The notes: generated from the letters alone by a model not told the origin. A stretch of 64,000 bases of DNA from Leishmania infantum JPCM5 (GCF_000002875.2 NC_009417.2:539929-603928); one strand, 5' to 3'. Shown: positions 32,721 through 45,600, counted from the first letter of the stretch. A program made the numbers and translations.

Positions 32721-32918
32721 ATGGCGGATTCATTCAAAGGAGGGACAGCGGATAAGGGGAAGATATCGTGCGCATGTGTGGACGAAAACCCAAAGATATG
32801 TGTGGGAGGTTTGCTTATTCTTTACCGACGAAGAGAACCTCTGCGTTTTTGCATGCCTTTCTCGGCTGCAGAACTCCTGGCATGTCAGTTGACCTGTAGA
32901 TGCATGCAGAGACACTAG
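32721..32918 (+). CDS. Possible small hypothetical protein, 65 aa
   Basis: ATG at 32721 (context CGCATGG) opens 65 codons, starting MADSFKGGTADKGK, with a Cys-rich composition (six cysteines) and a short hydrophobic stretch around residues 32-38. A T/C tract ends just before the ATG, but there is no AG between tract and start. No family recognised. It lies about 300 bp after the tandem repeat. A second short frame (32963-33226, 87 codons) follows 45 bp later. Confidence 0.2.
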   Translation: MADSFKGGTADKGKISCACVDENPKICVGGLLILYRRREPLRFCMPFSAAELLACQLTCRCMQRH

Positions 32919-35511
32919 CACGCCCGCGAACTGCGGAAAAGACACGTGAGAAACGGAAATAAATGTCTGAACGGGAGAGGGGTAATGGGTCGTGCGTGGG
33001 CTTGATAGCAGCATTCTTCAGCCCTCCACCCCCCCCCCAATCTCCCGTGTTGTCTTTTCTGCCACCCGAATCCTGGCGGAAACGACGCAGCGCTGCCTGC
33101 GGCGCTGCGATCCCTGATCGATGCTGCGCCGCCCTCTCGAGGCCCACGCTCACATGTGCAATAACCATGACCCTCTTCCTTCATTTCACACTCACATACA
33201 CTGTCACTCTACCTGTTCATTCCTGATTTACATGCAAACATCACACACACACACACACACAACCGCGCATGCGGCACCGGTAGATCCCTCGTCATTCTCC
33301 CTCCCGTTTTCTCTCTCGTTTTCTCCTTTTCAAGCTCCTTTTGCCTTTTCCTCCTCTTTGTTTGTCCTTTTCAGGCTTAGCTCGTCCATCTACGTGCCCC
33401 AACTCTCCCCCGACTCTGCAAGACTCTCTCCCTGACTGACCTCTATCCCCTCACTCTCGTCGTTTTACTTCTCCTTTTCCTTCTCCATCTGTCGGTGTGA
33501 TTCTTTGTTCTTCGTTTGTCTTTTTCTTCGCGCTCAATACCGTTGTGATTTTCGTTTTTTGTGCTTGTTCTCCCCCCACCTACCCACCCACACGCCCACC
33601 CTCTCCCCCTTTTCTGTGCCTTCTGCCGTTGTCTGCTCAGCTGCATACGTGTGTATCGGTGTGTACGCGCAGGGTCGTCGGAAGAAGAAACGAAAATAAG
33701 GAAGAGAGAGAAGGAAACGTCGGTGGTTTTTTGTCGTGTTTTTCTCTACTCCGCCACTTCCACGCGTCTTCATTTCGGTGTTTTTCTCCCCTTTTTTGTT
33801 TGTCTTGCGCTCTCGTTCCTTGAGAGTCTTTCTTTCTGTTTTGTTGATGGTGTGCGGAGCGTCCTACCGTGTTCCCCCACCCCTCACTCTCCCTTCTCTT
33901 CGCTCGTGTGAACGTCCGCGCGCGTAGCCGAGCGAAGATCTCTCTTGGGAGCAAACGAAAAGCACGAAGGAACCAGCAAGAGAAAGAAAAAGAGCAAGCA
34001 AGCAGGGCACGCGCCGCCTAGGGTGGTCCACGCCTTGCGGTTGCTTTTTTGTTTTCTTTTTCGAGGCACTTTTTTCTCATCCTTCTCACAATACGTGTTC
34101 TGATACGGTTGCTCACTTCTGTTGCCGCTACAGTTACCCCCTTTCCCCCTGCCTTCCATTTTCTTCTTTGATCGATATTGGCGCGGTCGGGCATCACTGA
34201 CATCACTAGTCACACCAGAGTTCATTCTCTCGAAGCCACAAACAGGAAAGACGCAACCGCGCCACGCTACTCGCTCCTTCCGCGTACTCTTGTACTCGCA
34301 TCCAGGTTCTCATTGATACTGTGGCATCGCACGACGCTCCTTTACCGGCAGCAGAGCAGAAGCAAAAGGAAAAAGGGAACCACAGCATCCAGAGGGAAAA
34401 CAGCAACCAAGTGAGAGGGTCTCAACGCAAGTGACACGGCGAGAGCTTAACGGCAACACGAATGGAAAGAAACGCAACCGACAGCCCCCTCTCTCGCACG
34501 TAGACGCGCATACGCACCAAGAAAACACGCCGCCCACGAAGACATTCATCGCTCTGGCTCCCTCGCCCGTCAGTGCTGCTCTCCTCTGGTTCACTTGTAC
34601 GGGTCTACCTTCATTCGTCTCCGCGGGCCATTCTTCTTTCTCCTTCTCTTGCGGTCTTTTCCCACTGAGAAGAGGTCAGAGACACACATACACGCGCGCA
34701 CGCACGCCAAAACGAGTGTCTAGTCCGCAGTCAACCACCGAAAGCGAAAGAGGGGAAAGCCTTTTTTTTGGTGTTGCTGTTGAAAACGGTAAGGAAAAGG
34801 GAGAACAGGACGGTGGGTAGAGAGATCAAGACAACGTCGTATCACGCACATCGCTCAGCACACCCCCACCTCCACCATTACTCGAAAAGGAATCTGTGGC
34901 CGCGTGCTGGCGCCTGCGTGTTAGCTGTCTTTGCCTGCTGCGGTGGCTCCTCTCAACGCTATAACTCAAAGAGCTAGCGCCTCACTCATTTGCAACCACC
35001 ACGCCACGCGGCTCTTCTGAGACGACGAAAAAGGCGTAGGCGTTTATACGCCTCTCCTTTGCGTTAGCGTGTTCAACTTACGCGCCCCCCCCACACGCAC
35101 ACATCACCCCTCCGCCACCACCACACGCCACACAGCCACTCCCATTCGGAATTCGTTTGTTTTTTTTGCGTTTCTTCTGTCTTTTTCCCTTTTTCTCTAG
35201 CAATCCTCGAGACGAGAAAGGTACAATTAAACCCGATCAGCTCTCTGCAAGTCCTCTGTTTTTGTTTGTCTGCTCTACCTTGTCATCTTTTTCTGTGTGT
35301 GCGTGTGTCAGTGCGTTTGGCGCAGTTCCCGTGAGTGTTACCGTTTGGAGTGGTGTAGCAGCCCCCTGTTTCACTTTGCGCTTTCCTTCCCAAAACACCT
35401 CGTCTTCCTTGTGCCCCCTCTCATCTCGATTTCGCGCGTGCACTCTCAGTCTCCCGCCATCGCTTTCTTTGTCGTTGGTGTTTCTTTGGCAGCTCTCGAG
35501 TTAGCGTTTTG

Positions 35512-35518
<7 letters not shown>

Positions 35519-35548
<30 letters not shown>
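35519..35548. repeat. (GT)15 microsatellite
   Basis: Thirty bp of uninterrupted GT in the 5' flank of gene C. Confidence 0.85.
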
Positions 35549-35552
<4 letters not shown>

Positions 35553-36492
35553 GTGTGTATGTACGCCCACATCTACCCATTTCCTTTCCCTCCATTTCTT
35601 TGTTGTTTGTTTGTTGTTTTGGCTTGATCTCTCCGCTCCACTCCCACCCCCTTGTCTTTCGACTTCTCTCTGCGAGAATCAAAGGGGCTGTGTACATAGT
35701 ATACTGCAGATATACATCAATACCCTTGTTTTCTGTGTAATTTACCGAAGTCGTTTTTCTTGTTCGATTTTTTGACGTGCACGTCTTTTCTCCACCCCCT
35801 CCTCTCTCTAGCCGTTCTTGTTTTCTTGTTGGGGCGTGTGCGCTTCCTGTTTCCTCTTTTTACTTTGTGCACTCTCTCTCTCTCTTTTTCTTCGTCTCCC
35901 CCTTCGCTTTCTTACGGTTTCTGCGTTGTGTGCGTCTGTGCGTGCACGTCTCTGTGCTTCTTTGATTCCCTCATTTTGTTCGACACCTTGTTCAGGCGCT
36001 CCCTCGCCTTGTTTTTTCTCCGTCTGTGTTTTTGCGTTGTTAACTTTTCGTTTTCCTTCGTTCTTCTCCGTCTGTCGTGAGTGTTACCTCGGTGTTGCTG
36101 TTGTTCCTTCCCTTCAGTACCCCCCCCCTTCATTCTTCTCGTGCCTTCCCCCTCCCCACTTCCTCTCTCTCGGTAGCGTGTGTTTGTTCTCTCCTGTTTG
36201 CTGCGGTTCTCGTGCTTGGTTTGTGACTCCTTCGTTTTCGTGCGTGTATTTTGTGCTTGTGTGTTTGCTTTCTGCTTGATGTTTTTTTGCTAGTTTGAAA
36301 CTTTCCGCGCCTCATCTCTCTTCTTTCACTCGTTCTCTTTGCGTGAGTGCGCGTTGGACCTGCTTCTCCTTTTCTCTCCACCCCTCCCCCTCCTCCCACG
36401 CAGTAAATCAAGCCCCACCACCGCACTGATCTCCTGACATCTCTTTTTTGTTGTTGTTCTCTTTCAGTGAACCATTGATTAGCTTACTTGCC

Positions 36493-36535
36493 GTCCCCCC
36501 CCCCTCCCCTCTCCCGACTCGCTAATCTTTTCCAG
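36493..36535 (+). promoter_or_regulatory. Candidate spliced-leader acceptor for RRM gene C
   Basis: A long C/T tract ends in CAG at 36533-36535. From here to the gene C start at 36885 there is no ATG at all (about 350 nt), so the start is well supported. A second acceptor is possible at the CACAG near 36780. Confidence 0.5.
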
Positions 36536-36884
36536 ATTGAGTTCTCTTTCTTTCCTTGCTCTTCCTTCCTATCTCTATCTTTTTTGTTTCGGTTTGGTTT
36601 GGGTGTTGTCGTTTGCTTCGCTGGTCTTGTGAACCCTCGTCATCGTTTTTCGTGTTCCGGTTTCGTCGGCACCATAAACACACACACACACACCACCCAC
36701 CCCCTCGGAGCCCATCGTTCTTCCCCTTCAACTTTAAGATCGTACGGGTTTTACTCCATCGCACACCCAGACTTCCACAGACCAACAAACCACAACTCTC
36801 GCTCTCTCCCTCGCGTGATCTTAACGCACCGACCTCACGCCACAGAAGCGGAGTGCATCGTGAAATAAACAAGTAAACAGAAAG

Positions 36885-37877
36885 ATGGCGCAACTGTTTG
36901 TCGGCCAGCTCCCTTTCAGCAAGTTCTTCCCCGACGATCTGCTGGACCTCTTCCGGCCATACGGGAATGTGATTGCGCACCAACTGCACATCCACCAAGG
37001 CAACGCCTTTGTCACCTATCCCACAACGGACGAAGCAGACCGCGCCATCCAGGCGCTGCACAGCAAGTGCTCCCTCGGCACACGCAGCCAGCCGATCCAA
37101 GTGATGTACTCGAAGGGGACACGCCTCATTTCGGCCTTTGGTCTGCACCACCGCTCCGTCTGCCTCTCCCGCAACAAGGATCGCCAGCGGAGCAAGGAGG
37201 CGAGTGCGACAGCCGGTGGTGCCACAGACGATGACGCGCTGCTGAACGAGGTATCCAACCTCAACTCCTCATCCTCTAAGAACGTCATTCTCACGCCACT
37301 TATGTGCACAGCTGGTGGTGCTGGTGGTGCTGGTGGCAGCGAGGAGCCGAATACGAGCTTTACCACGCTTTTCAGCAGCTACGGCGACCTTAGCGGAAAG
37401 AGCGAAATCTCTGGTGAAGAAGATGGCCGCCAGCCCAACGGTGTACACGGCGCCGTAGCTTCTTCGAACGCCTTTCTCCAACAGCAGAAGCCTCCGTCGT
37501 ATCCGGTCGGTGCAGACCCGCTGGTATACAGTAGCGCTATGGGGTGGCAAATAGCTCGTCAATCACTGGTGGCGAGCACAGCTACAACTCCGCTGACTTC
37601 GGTGATTAGCAACGGCGCTACCACGCCCATGTCGGACTTGATCAACCCCTCCGCTCCTGCGCCTGCACCGACGCCTGTGACATACGTCATGATGCCGAAC
37701 TCCGGCAATTCGATGCCATGTGTGATGCCGCTGTACTACGCCCTTCCCGCCTCCACAAGTGCGGCGATCGCGCAGCAACAACAACGGCAGCAACAGGCCT
37801 TAGCTTCGGCGTTGGCGTCTTACAATGCGCGTGCGGCCCCAGTCCAGATCGCATATCTCCCCATCACGCCGCAGTAG
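36885..37877 (+). CDS. RNA-binding protein with one N-terminal RRM, 330 aa (gene C)
   Basis: Predicted mRNA-binding regulator. The RRM begins at residue 2 and covers about 1-78: RNP2 QLFVGQL (3-9), helix 1 in FFPDDLLDLFRPYG, and RNP1 QGNAFVTY (38-45). The loop between strands 2 and 3 is almost absent, unlike genes A and B. The family tail is partly kept (LISAFGLHH, 81-89), but the Asn-Pro motif is missing and a basic stretch follows. Residues 105-330 are Ser/Gly/Ala/Pro/Gln-rich and likely disordered, with a Gly-Ala repeat at about 142-151 and Gln runs at 297-304. The order RRM then tail is the reverse of gene A. The start is the first ATG after a 350-nt ATG-free leader. Third codon positions and composition are clearly coding. 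Confidence 0.92.
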   Translation: MAQLFVGQLPFSKFFPDDLLDLFRPYGNVIAHQLHIHQGNAFVTYPTTDEADRAIQALHSKCSLGTRSQPIQVMYSKGTRLISAFGLHHRSVCLSRNKDRQRSKEASATAGGATDDDALLNEVSNLNSSSSKNVILTPLMCTAGGAGGAGGSEEPNTSFTTLFSSYGDLSGKSEISGEEDGRQPNGVHGAVASSNAFLQQQKPPSYPVGADPLVYSSAMGWQIARQSLVASTATTPLTSVISNGATTPMSDLINPSAPAPAPTPVTYVMMPNSGNSMPCVMPLYYALPASTSAAIAQQQQRQQQALASALASYNARAAPVQIAYLPITPQ

Positions 37878-40800
37878 GTTCGAGGCTGCAGGCACACGTG
37901 CCCTTCGCTCACCGCCCTTGCTTGATTCCATCCTCTTTGCCCTGGCACACACGCATTGATGGCTGCGGTCCTCTTGCTTGTCAGACGGTCTGCCTAAGTG
38001 TGTGTGCTTGCGTATATATCAGTATTTGTGTGTACGCGTGCCGGTGTCTGATCTGATGTGCGTTTTTCTCCATGGGGATCGGCGTGCTGGGTCAAAGCAA
38101 AGCCTCCCTTTCTGTGAGTGCGCGCGTTTTGTGGGGGTATGGGGGAGTGCGGTTGCGGATGACGGTTGCCGGATGCCTCCTTCCCCCTCCTCCCCTCATC
38201 TCGTTCGTCTCTGCTTCTCCCTCTGCTCTCAGCGGTCGGTGGTGCTCCAAACGAGATGAGAGAGACAAGAAGTCGTAAAAAAGGAGAGACGGTAAGACAT
38301 GATCATAATAAACCCTCTTCTCCTCCCCTACCTCCTCTGACAGTGCTGCTTGCTTCATCTCTAAATGCATGTATTTGCCTGTGTGTTCTTGCTAGCATGC
38401 CTTTTCTTGCATCCATATGTACGCTACCTTTCACTTCCTCACCTTATTTTCTTGCTTTGCCCATTTGCCTTGTTTTTTTTTCTGCTTCTCATCTGTCCCT
38501 CTCCCTCTTCTCCCCTCACCCTCGCGCCTCACGCAGTCCAGGTATCATCGCTGTCGAGGTGCAGGCGAGAAACATAAGGAGCACTACCACTAGGCGACCT
38601 GAGCGCGCGGATCGAAAAGGAAGGCTCTCTGGTGTGTCTTTCGCCTACCACATGCTTTTGCACAGAACAACATCGAAGTCGCTTAGCACCCCTGCATATG
38701 CACACGCGTGTGTTTTCACGTCTGCTCGTGTGCTGTCTGCGGCTTTGAGGGATTCTTTTCTCACACTGTGCCGTGCGTGCTGATTGATTCGTCACTTCCT
38801 TTGTTTTTTTTTTGCTTTTCAATGGTGTTCTTGTTTGGATCCTGCATACTGGGCAGGCGTGTGTATCTGCGTGTACATATACATGTGTTAGTTTTGCGTC
38901 GCCACAGCCGCTTGAGTGCAACATCTCTGTGAAGAAAAGGCGGAGACGGGGGATGGAAAGAGCAGCGACAGCGAGACAACCAAATAAGATGCGGATTGGA
39001 GACACAAAAAAAAAGCTCACGACACTTTTTTTTTTCGTGTGTGCCCGCAGCAGAGACAAACATGCCATACTTGTGTGTATTGTTGTATGTGTGCGTGTGT
39101 GTTCCCGTCGTGTTTTTGGCTGCTCGCTCGTTCTCGACCCCCCCCTCTCTCTCGCTCTCGCTCTCTCTGCGTTTTCTTTTTATCTCCGGTGCTTGGTCGT
39201 TGTCGTCGTTGTGTTTTGTGTGTGCGTGTGTTTCTCCTTGCAGCCGCTTTAACTTCCTGATATGCCGCTCTTCCTCCGTATGGGCGGTTTACTCCTTCGA
39301 CCTCCCCTTCTCTCCTTCCCTCTTGTTTCCACCACTCTCCCCTCCCCTGTCCGTTCTCGTATCTCTCCTCTCTTTGTTTCTCCTCCTTCCTCTTCCTCTT
39401 TTTGCTTTCCTCGTACTCTCCTCTCGCTTTCATTTTTTTTCGCATGCGTGGGCTGTGTTCTCTCGACCGATCTCGCTCGCCCTGCTGCGCACTCTCCTCT
39501 CCTCTTCTCTCCTCCTCCGACTCTACTTTTCTGTCTTGTGTTCTTTGTGCGTTGTTTGTGTGTTCCCCCTTCCTGGGCGTGAGTGTGCGCGCGTGATTAT
39601 GACTCGTAAGAAAAAGAAGGAAGAAGGGAAGGCCGTGTTTCGCGTGGTTGGAGCGTCCTTCCTTCTTTTGTGCATATGGCGCTCGTTTTGTTTCTCCTCT
39701 CTCCAGGTTGGAGGGTGTGAGGGGATGTGTGATAGACATGAGCCCCTCTCTGTAGGCGCGTCATGCGCATGTGCATGAGGACTGCGTTCGCAGCTGGCTC
39801 AAGCCGACGCACCGGAACCCTTCTGTGACAAGCTTACACGCATTTATGTCGAATAACATGCACGTAAGCAGACACACACACACGCACATCAACCAAAACG
39901 CACGTAAACAGCGCATGTGTCTATACACACGTTATCGTTCTTGGGCACACAAAGGAGCGAAGGGAGGAGATGGTGGGCATGTTGTGGTCAACTGCGAATC
40001 TATACATCTTCTCTTCGTTCTGTGCTCTTGCTCACTCTTAAATTGCCTCAGCACGCAGATACAAGCAGGGATGAGGGGAAGAATAAAAAAAAAAAGATAA
40101 CGATTTCAGGAGAACGCAAGAAACTGGCAAAATATAAACCGCCCTTCTTTCTCTCATTGTGTTTCGCTCGCTCGCACTTCGTCCCCCCCCCCACCCCATC
40201 CCTTCACTCTTTCAGTGCTGCACGCACCTTAAAATTTGGTATCCATGTATTTCCCCCACCCCACCCCTCCCACCCCTTCCTCCCTCTCTTCGTATATCTT
40301 ATAATCCTTCTGTTTCTTTCTTTGCTTTTCTCTTACTTTGTGTGCGTGTGCGTATTCGGCCTTTTTTGTGTGCTCTCTTTTCTGTCCTTCTCGTTATCTT
40401 CTTGTCGCTTGCAATGGTTTTTTTCTTTTTTCTCAGTGGACTTGCCCCACTCTTGAATAGTTATATTGAATCGTCCGCTTTATGTGTACAGCATGTTGAT
40501 GCTGTCTCTTCCTCAAAAGTCAGACTCTTCCTCCTCCTTCCCCCTTCACAATTCCGGGGCGTATGCCCCCCCCCGCTCCCCTCGTTTGGCGTTGCCGCGA
40601 GCCGGTAGTGGTGCAAGCGAAAAAAAAAGGAGGAGGGTAAACGGACACCAGATGACCAAAAGGCGCGCTCTCGGGTAGAGTACGCGAGCCTTGTATGTGT
40701 GTATGTGTGTGTGTGCTCCTGTGTATCGTACATCAGTGGGAGTGGTCGCTTACACATCCGACAAGGGCAGCTGAATAAGAAACTTGTACGAAAGGAAAAA

Positions 40801-40920
40801 AAAACAGGAGCGGAAGCGAGCACAAAACTACACGAAAGGCAATATCAGAAGGAAAAGAAACGAACAAAGATAGGGAAAAGGCATACCAACGCCACCAAGC
40901 GGCAGCACTCGCGGGACATG

Positions 40921-42460
40921 GAGAGAATATATGTGTATGTGTTTGCATGTCTGGGTCTTTCTATACATATATATGTATATATGTATATATATATATGTGT
41001 GGGAGTGTTTAAGTGTTTTTGTTTCCCCGAGGTCGCTGTATATTGCACCAGTGTCGCAGACTAATGAAGGAAGGGAAGTCTTATCAGGGTGATGGAATCA
41101 CTACTCCACTGCTGCGCCTCTTCTACATCACTTCCACATACACACACATCCTTTCATCTCTACCTGCCACCGCGCCATCTCATTTTCTTGTCTTTTGTTT
41201 TTTTTTTTGACGCCGTCGGTGCTGCTGCTTTCTTTGAGCCGTGGTGTCTCTGAGAACATCGACTTTGGAATGGAAATGCTCTGGCGCTCGCTCGCGAGGG
41301 CCTACGCCTCACCAACGAAAGCACATATGCAGTCTCACATATATTCTGTGAGCACTTGTAAAAGACGGCGGTAGGCACGAAGAAGAAACAGAAAATGGCA
41401 CGCACACGCAGCGGATAAGCGAAGCGGCGAAGCAACTCCGCGCCAAGGCCAGAGCGTTTGCACTGCAATCGCTCGTGCCTCTCTCTGGTTTTTCCCCCAA
41501 CTTGCTTCGCACGGTACTCCCTGTTGATGCTTCTCTCTTGCCTCTCTGCGTACATCTATGTGTTTACTGGTTTCTTTTTCCCTTTTCTGATCATGTATCG
41601 CAAGAAGAAATCAAAAAGAAAGAAAAGGTGCCCATGATGCTAAGACTGTTTTTTAGCATATGTGTGTGTGCGCGCGCAATAGCAATACTCACGCTGATGT
41701 TGTTTTACGTTTCTCATTCTCGAGTGTTTCCCTGCTATGACTGGTGCGGATTTTTCTATAAAAAAATATGAGACGACAAAAAAGGGGTGGGAAAGCGGCA
41801 CTAGTGCTGTCTTCTCATATATATATATATATTCGGTCTGTCTGTCTTTCTGTTGGGTCTATTGCAGTTTGTCTTGTGCTTTTTATGTGTGCTTCTTTAT
41901 ATTCTTTTGTTTATATCGGATACGCAGGTATGTATGTACATGTGTGTATGTATGTATGTATATATATATATATATGTATTCCACTTCCATTTCTTCCTAT
42001 TTTTTGTTTCGACATACCTCTCTTTCTACTTTCGCCATCCTTTTCCGCGCACATCGATATGTGTAAATATATATAAACATATGTGCGCACGTGGTATTGA
42101 CGCCTTTCTGTCCCTACATCGCATATATATAATATACATATTATGTATATTATATATATATACATATGCGTGTGTGTGTATGCATATGTACAGGCATCTG
42201 TCTATACGGTATATCGCCGCGTCTCTGCATTAGCTTTGGAGCTCACACACGCACGCGCGGCAAATCACGAAGGGGAAGAAACGAGGGGGGAAACAAAAAC
42301 TTTGACGCATTCATCTTTGGCAAGTGGAGCTCATCGGTAGCGCACCTGCGAGACAATGAGCCTCGGCTTACTCGAAGCAACGTGCAAAATGGAAAAAAAA
42401 ATTTAACAGGCCCCGCTTCGGCAAAGGCGAGCACAAACAGAATATATGTACATATATCAA
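40921..42460. other. AT-rich microsatellite island
   Basis: Several AT/TATG runs cluster here: about 40926-40998, 41817-41833, 41947-41977, 42067-42085, 42122-42168 and 42441-42460. Such clustering is not seen elsewhere in the window, where AT runs are single. It would be the lowest-melting part of the region. Confidence 0.7.
42123..42159. repeat. AT-rich perfect palindrome, 18-bp arms
   Basis: Arms at 42123-42140 and 42142-42159 are exact reverse complements around a single T at 42141. GCATAT at 42121 and ATATGC at 42164-42169 flank it as a further inverted pair. It could extrude as a cruciform or form an RNA hairpin. Confidence 0.85.
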
Positions 42461-42610
42461 ACAACAGAGAGCGCGATTACGTTGCTCTTTCTCTCTTCTT
42501 CTTTTTCGCTTCTCCTTAGCTGTTCTCCTCGTGTTTCTAGACCTCCTCGCTGCGTATGCGTCTGCCTATATCTCTGTTGTTCTCTCGATCAAACCCTTTT
42601 GTTTATGCCT

Positions 42611-42612
<2 letters not shown>

Positions 42613-42667
<55 letters not shown>
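42613..42667. repeat. (GT)27 microsatellite
   Basis: Fifty-five bp of uninterrupted GT, the longest dinucleotide run in the window. Confidence 0.95.
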
Positions 42668-42668
<1 letters not shown>

Positions 42669-45600
42669 AAGTCTTTCTTTTTCGTCTTCGCCTACAAAAG
42701 AGTGCTTCTCATCTTCTGTTTGGTGCTTTAGCTTCTCTTTTTGGGGCGGTGACTTTCTTTGCAGGTGAATATTTGCGTGTGTAGGGGGAGGCTCAGGTGT
42801 CCTTTTCTATACCCTTTCCTCTCCATCCTGTCTAATGCTTCGCCTATCTCGTGACAAGTTGAAGTGATGTGCTCCGTCTTCCCTTTTGTTCTCGGAGTGC
42901 TTGTGTGTGTATGTGTCGTCTGGTTCTCGCTCCACCAACCCCCTTCTCGGTGAAGAACGAATGTGGTGGTATGTGAGCATGAAAGAGAGACAGTGATGTG
43001 TGAATGATTGCCCTCCGACTCCGACGTACCCTTAGGTCATGGGCGCGCATACTGGTGCAAGCCTGCACCCCCCACAACATCACCACAACCCCATCCCTTG
43101 GTATATGTTTTTGTGTGTTTCCTCTCTCTCTCGACTCCCACGGCATGGGTCACCTGTTCCACCGAAGCGCTGCTCTTCGTTTCTGTTGCCGCTTGACCCT
43201 TCCTTCTCGTTTTTTAGTGTCTGCCTCTTCGCGACTTGCTGCGCTGTCGCTTTTTTTCTATCTCCTTTATCTTCTTTGTAGATGTGGTTCCCTCTTTTCT
43301 ATTATGTTGTTTGTTCGCAGCAGCCGAAACACGTGGCTGTGCATGGGTGAGAGAACGGTGGCCAAGGGAGAATGTTGGCGCGTAAGTGATCGGCCTACCT
43401 TATTTCTCTTATCAGCCGCCACTTTCTTTCTCCATCCCTTTTTATGTGTTTAATAGTGAGTATGTGCGACTTGTCTGTTTCCGTCTGACTTTTATTTTCC
43501 TTCGGCTCTGACTTTTCGCGTGTCTTCCTCTACGCAACGGTTGGCACACTTGTTAATTAGCTCTTTTACGAGGTAGCTGTCATCATCTTCTTTTTGTTTG
43601 TTCCACCTCTCACTTTCTCCATGCATGCAGGCGTCCTCTGCACCCTTTTCTTTCTCGTGGAATCTTCTGTTGAAAGGATGTAGCTCAGCCACCCACACAC
43701 CCTCCCTCTCTCCGGGTCTCTGTGCCCTTTTTTTTACCGTCTATGTGTGTGTGTGTGTACTTCCGACGGGCGCCACCTCCGGCCAATGCCGTTTTTGCTC
43801 TTCCAACACTCTACCGTATCTCACTCTGCCTCTTGGTTCACTTCTTCTCTATTCCGCAATAAGGAGGCGCTCGCACAGACATATACTCAAGCCTGAAAGA
43901 ATCGCGATGTGTGATTCGACAAAGCCGGAAGGGTTGAAAAGGGGAGAGGGTGGAGGCAGTGAGGATGCCAACTTCCAGGAGGTGAGTCGGCGAAGCGAAA
44001 GACGACGTCGTGTACGCGAATGAAGTTGAAAGAGAGAAGGCACTTTCAAAGATCTCGAAAAAAAAAGAGGGGAAAGAGGCGCCTTGCCTGTCACGCTCTT
44101 CTTTGCAGGCCCCTCGCCGAGTATGTGTACTTGAGCGCGGGCGGTGTCGACATGTTCCTTTTTCTTCTTTCACATATGTTATCCACTAACGCTTCATACA
44201 CCATCTTTTGATTTGGTGTTTCTTTCCCGAACGGCCGCTTGTCGACACGCTCTCTGTCTGTCTTTTTCTTCATCGCTTTTTCATGCCTCTCTTCCACATG
44301 CTCCCTCTTTTTCTTGTGTTTGTCTGTGTGTTCCTTGATCACCTGCAGCGCTTCAAGATCATTGCTCTCTCTATTTCTCCTCCTCTGTGCATGTGTGGCT
44401 TTCTTAGCGGGCGCTCGTGTTGATGTGTGCCTGAGTGTGCGTGCCCTCCGTTTCCGTGCTTGTTTCTTCTCCCAGGCGGCGTCGAGGAGAAGGGGCAATG
44501 CCAAGCAGACAAAAAAAAGGAAAACGCAGGTACAGTGCGCTTAGTACACACAAGAATCAGACAAGGAACACGCTCACACAGAGAAGCAAGAAGACCAGCT
44601 GTGAGTTGTAGTGCCACTTGGCCGATCTCGCTGTAGGTGTGTTTTTCTGTTCTCTCTTTGTGGGCATGTGTTCGCGTTTGTGTGTAGGTATGTATGTGCG
44701 CGTGCGACTTCATATTTCACACTAAAAAAAAACTTCGCTTGAGCCTCTCGTCATTTTGCTGTAACGTCTGATTGAATGAGGACTGCTGCCTGCCCGCCTG
44801 TACCACCTTTTTTTTGTCCTTCGTTTTCGTCGTTTCCTTAGGTTTGGCCTTGCTTTATTTGTTCCGTTTCTTTCTGTTGCCCTCCTGCTCCTCCCTCCCT
44901 CCCGCTCCTCTCTGGTGGCCATCTGTTGTTCTCGTGGTCTTGTCCTCCTCTCTCTTTCTCGCTTTTGTTCACGTCGAAATCTTTTCTGTTGTTGTTTTGA
45001 GCGCTTTTTTCATTTCGAGTGTGTTTAGGCCTTTATCAGATAGCGTATCTCGTCTGTCTTGCATAAGTGTGCGCGTTTACGCGAATCCCGTTGATGCCGA
45101 TCGCTTGCCCTCTCGCTCTCTATCCACTACCACCACCACCTCGCGCGTAACACCAATAAGGAATTGAACGACACCAGAAGGCAAATGAAAAGAAATGCAA
45201 GAGAGCGAATACTTGGGCCTGCGTATTACCTGTTCTCCTTGTGTATGTATGTGTGTGTGCATGGATGTATTACGTGCTTCTTTCCCTCCACCCCCACCCC
45301 AACCCCACCCACCCCAAGGGGCGGAGAGGCGGTAGAGACGGCACCAACGACCTTCTTTCACTCGCAGTTTCCTCTCTTTTCCTCTTGTCAAAGGGGATGG
45401 GATGCGTGCAGTTGAACGTGCGGATACATATGGCCTTCATAGCGAGAAACACAGAAGGGTAGACGCGCACACTCAAGTCTACCACGCACACGCTTGCTTT
45501 TTTCTCTCTTACTTCTCTGCGTCTCTCAGCTCTCCTTTTCCGTTTTTCTTCTTAACGCGCGCGCGCTCTCGGCAATGGTCAACCGACTCGTGTATTTTTT

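Larger units (their letters stand above)
32426..36492 (+). other. Intergenic region between tandem repeat and gene C
   Basis: The first 700 bp (to about 33130) is balanced in composition and holds two short frames (32721-32918 and 32963-33226). After that the + strand is T/C-rich again, except for a purine-rich island at about 33940-34020 and 34220-35000. No long gene, RNA or mobile element was recognised. Confidence 0.5.

Noticed and set aside
39017..39739. 240-codon minus-strand frame rich in Arg/Glu/Lys
   Set aside because: Complement of a T/C-rich tract; low complexity and opposite to all supported genes.
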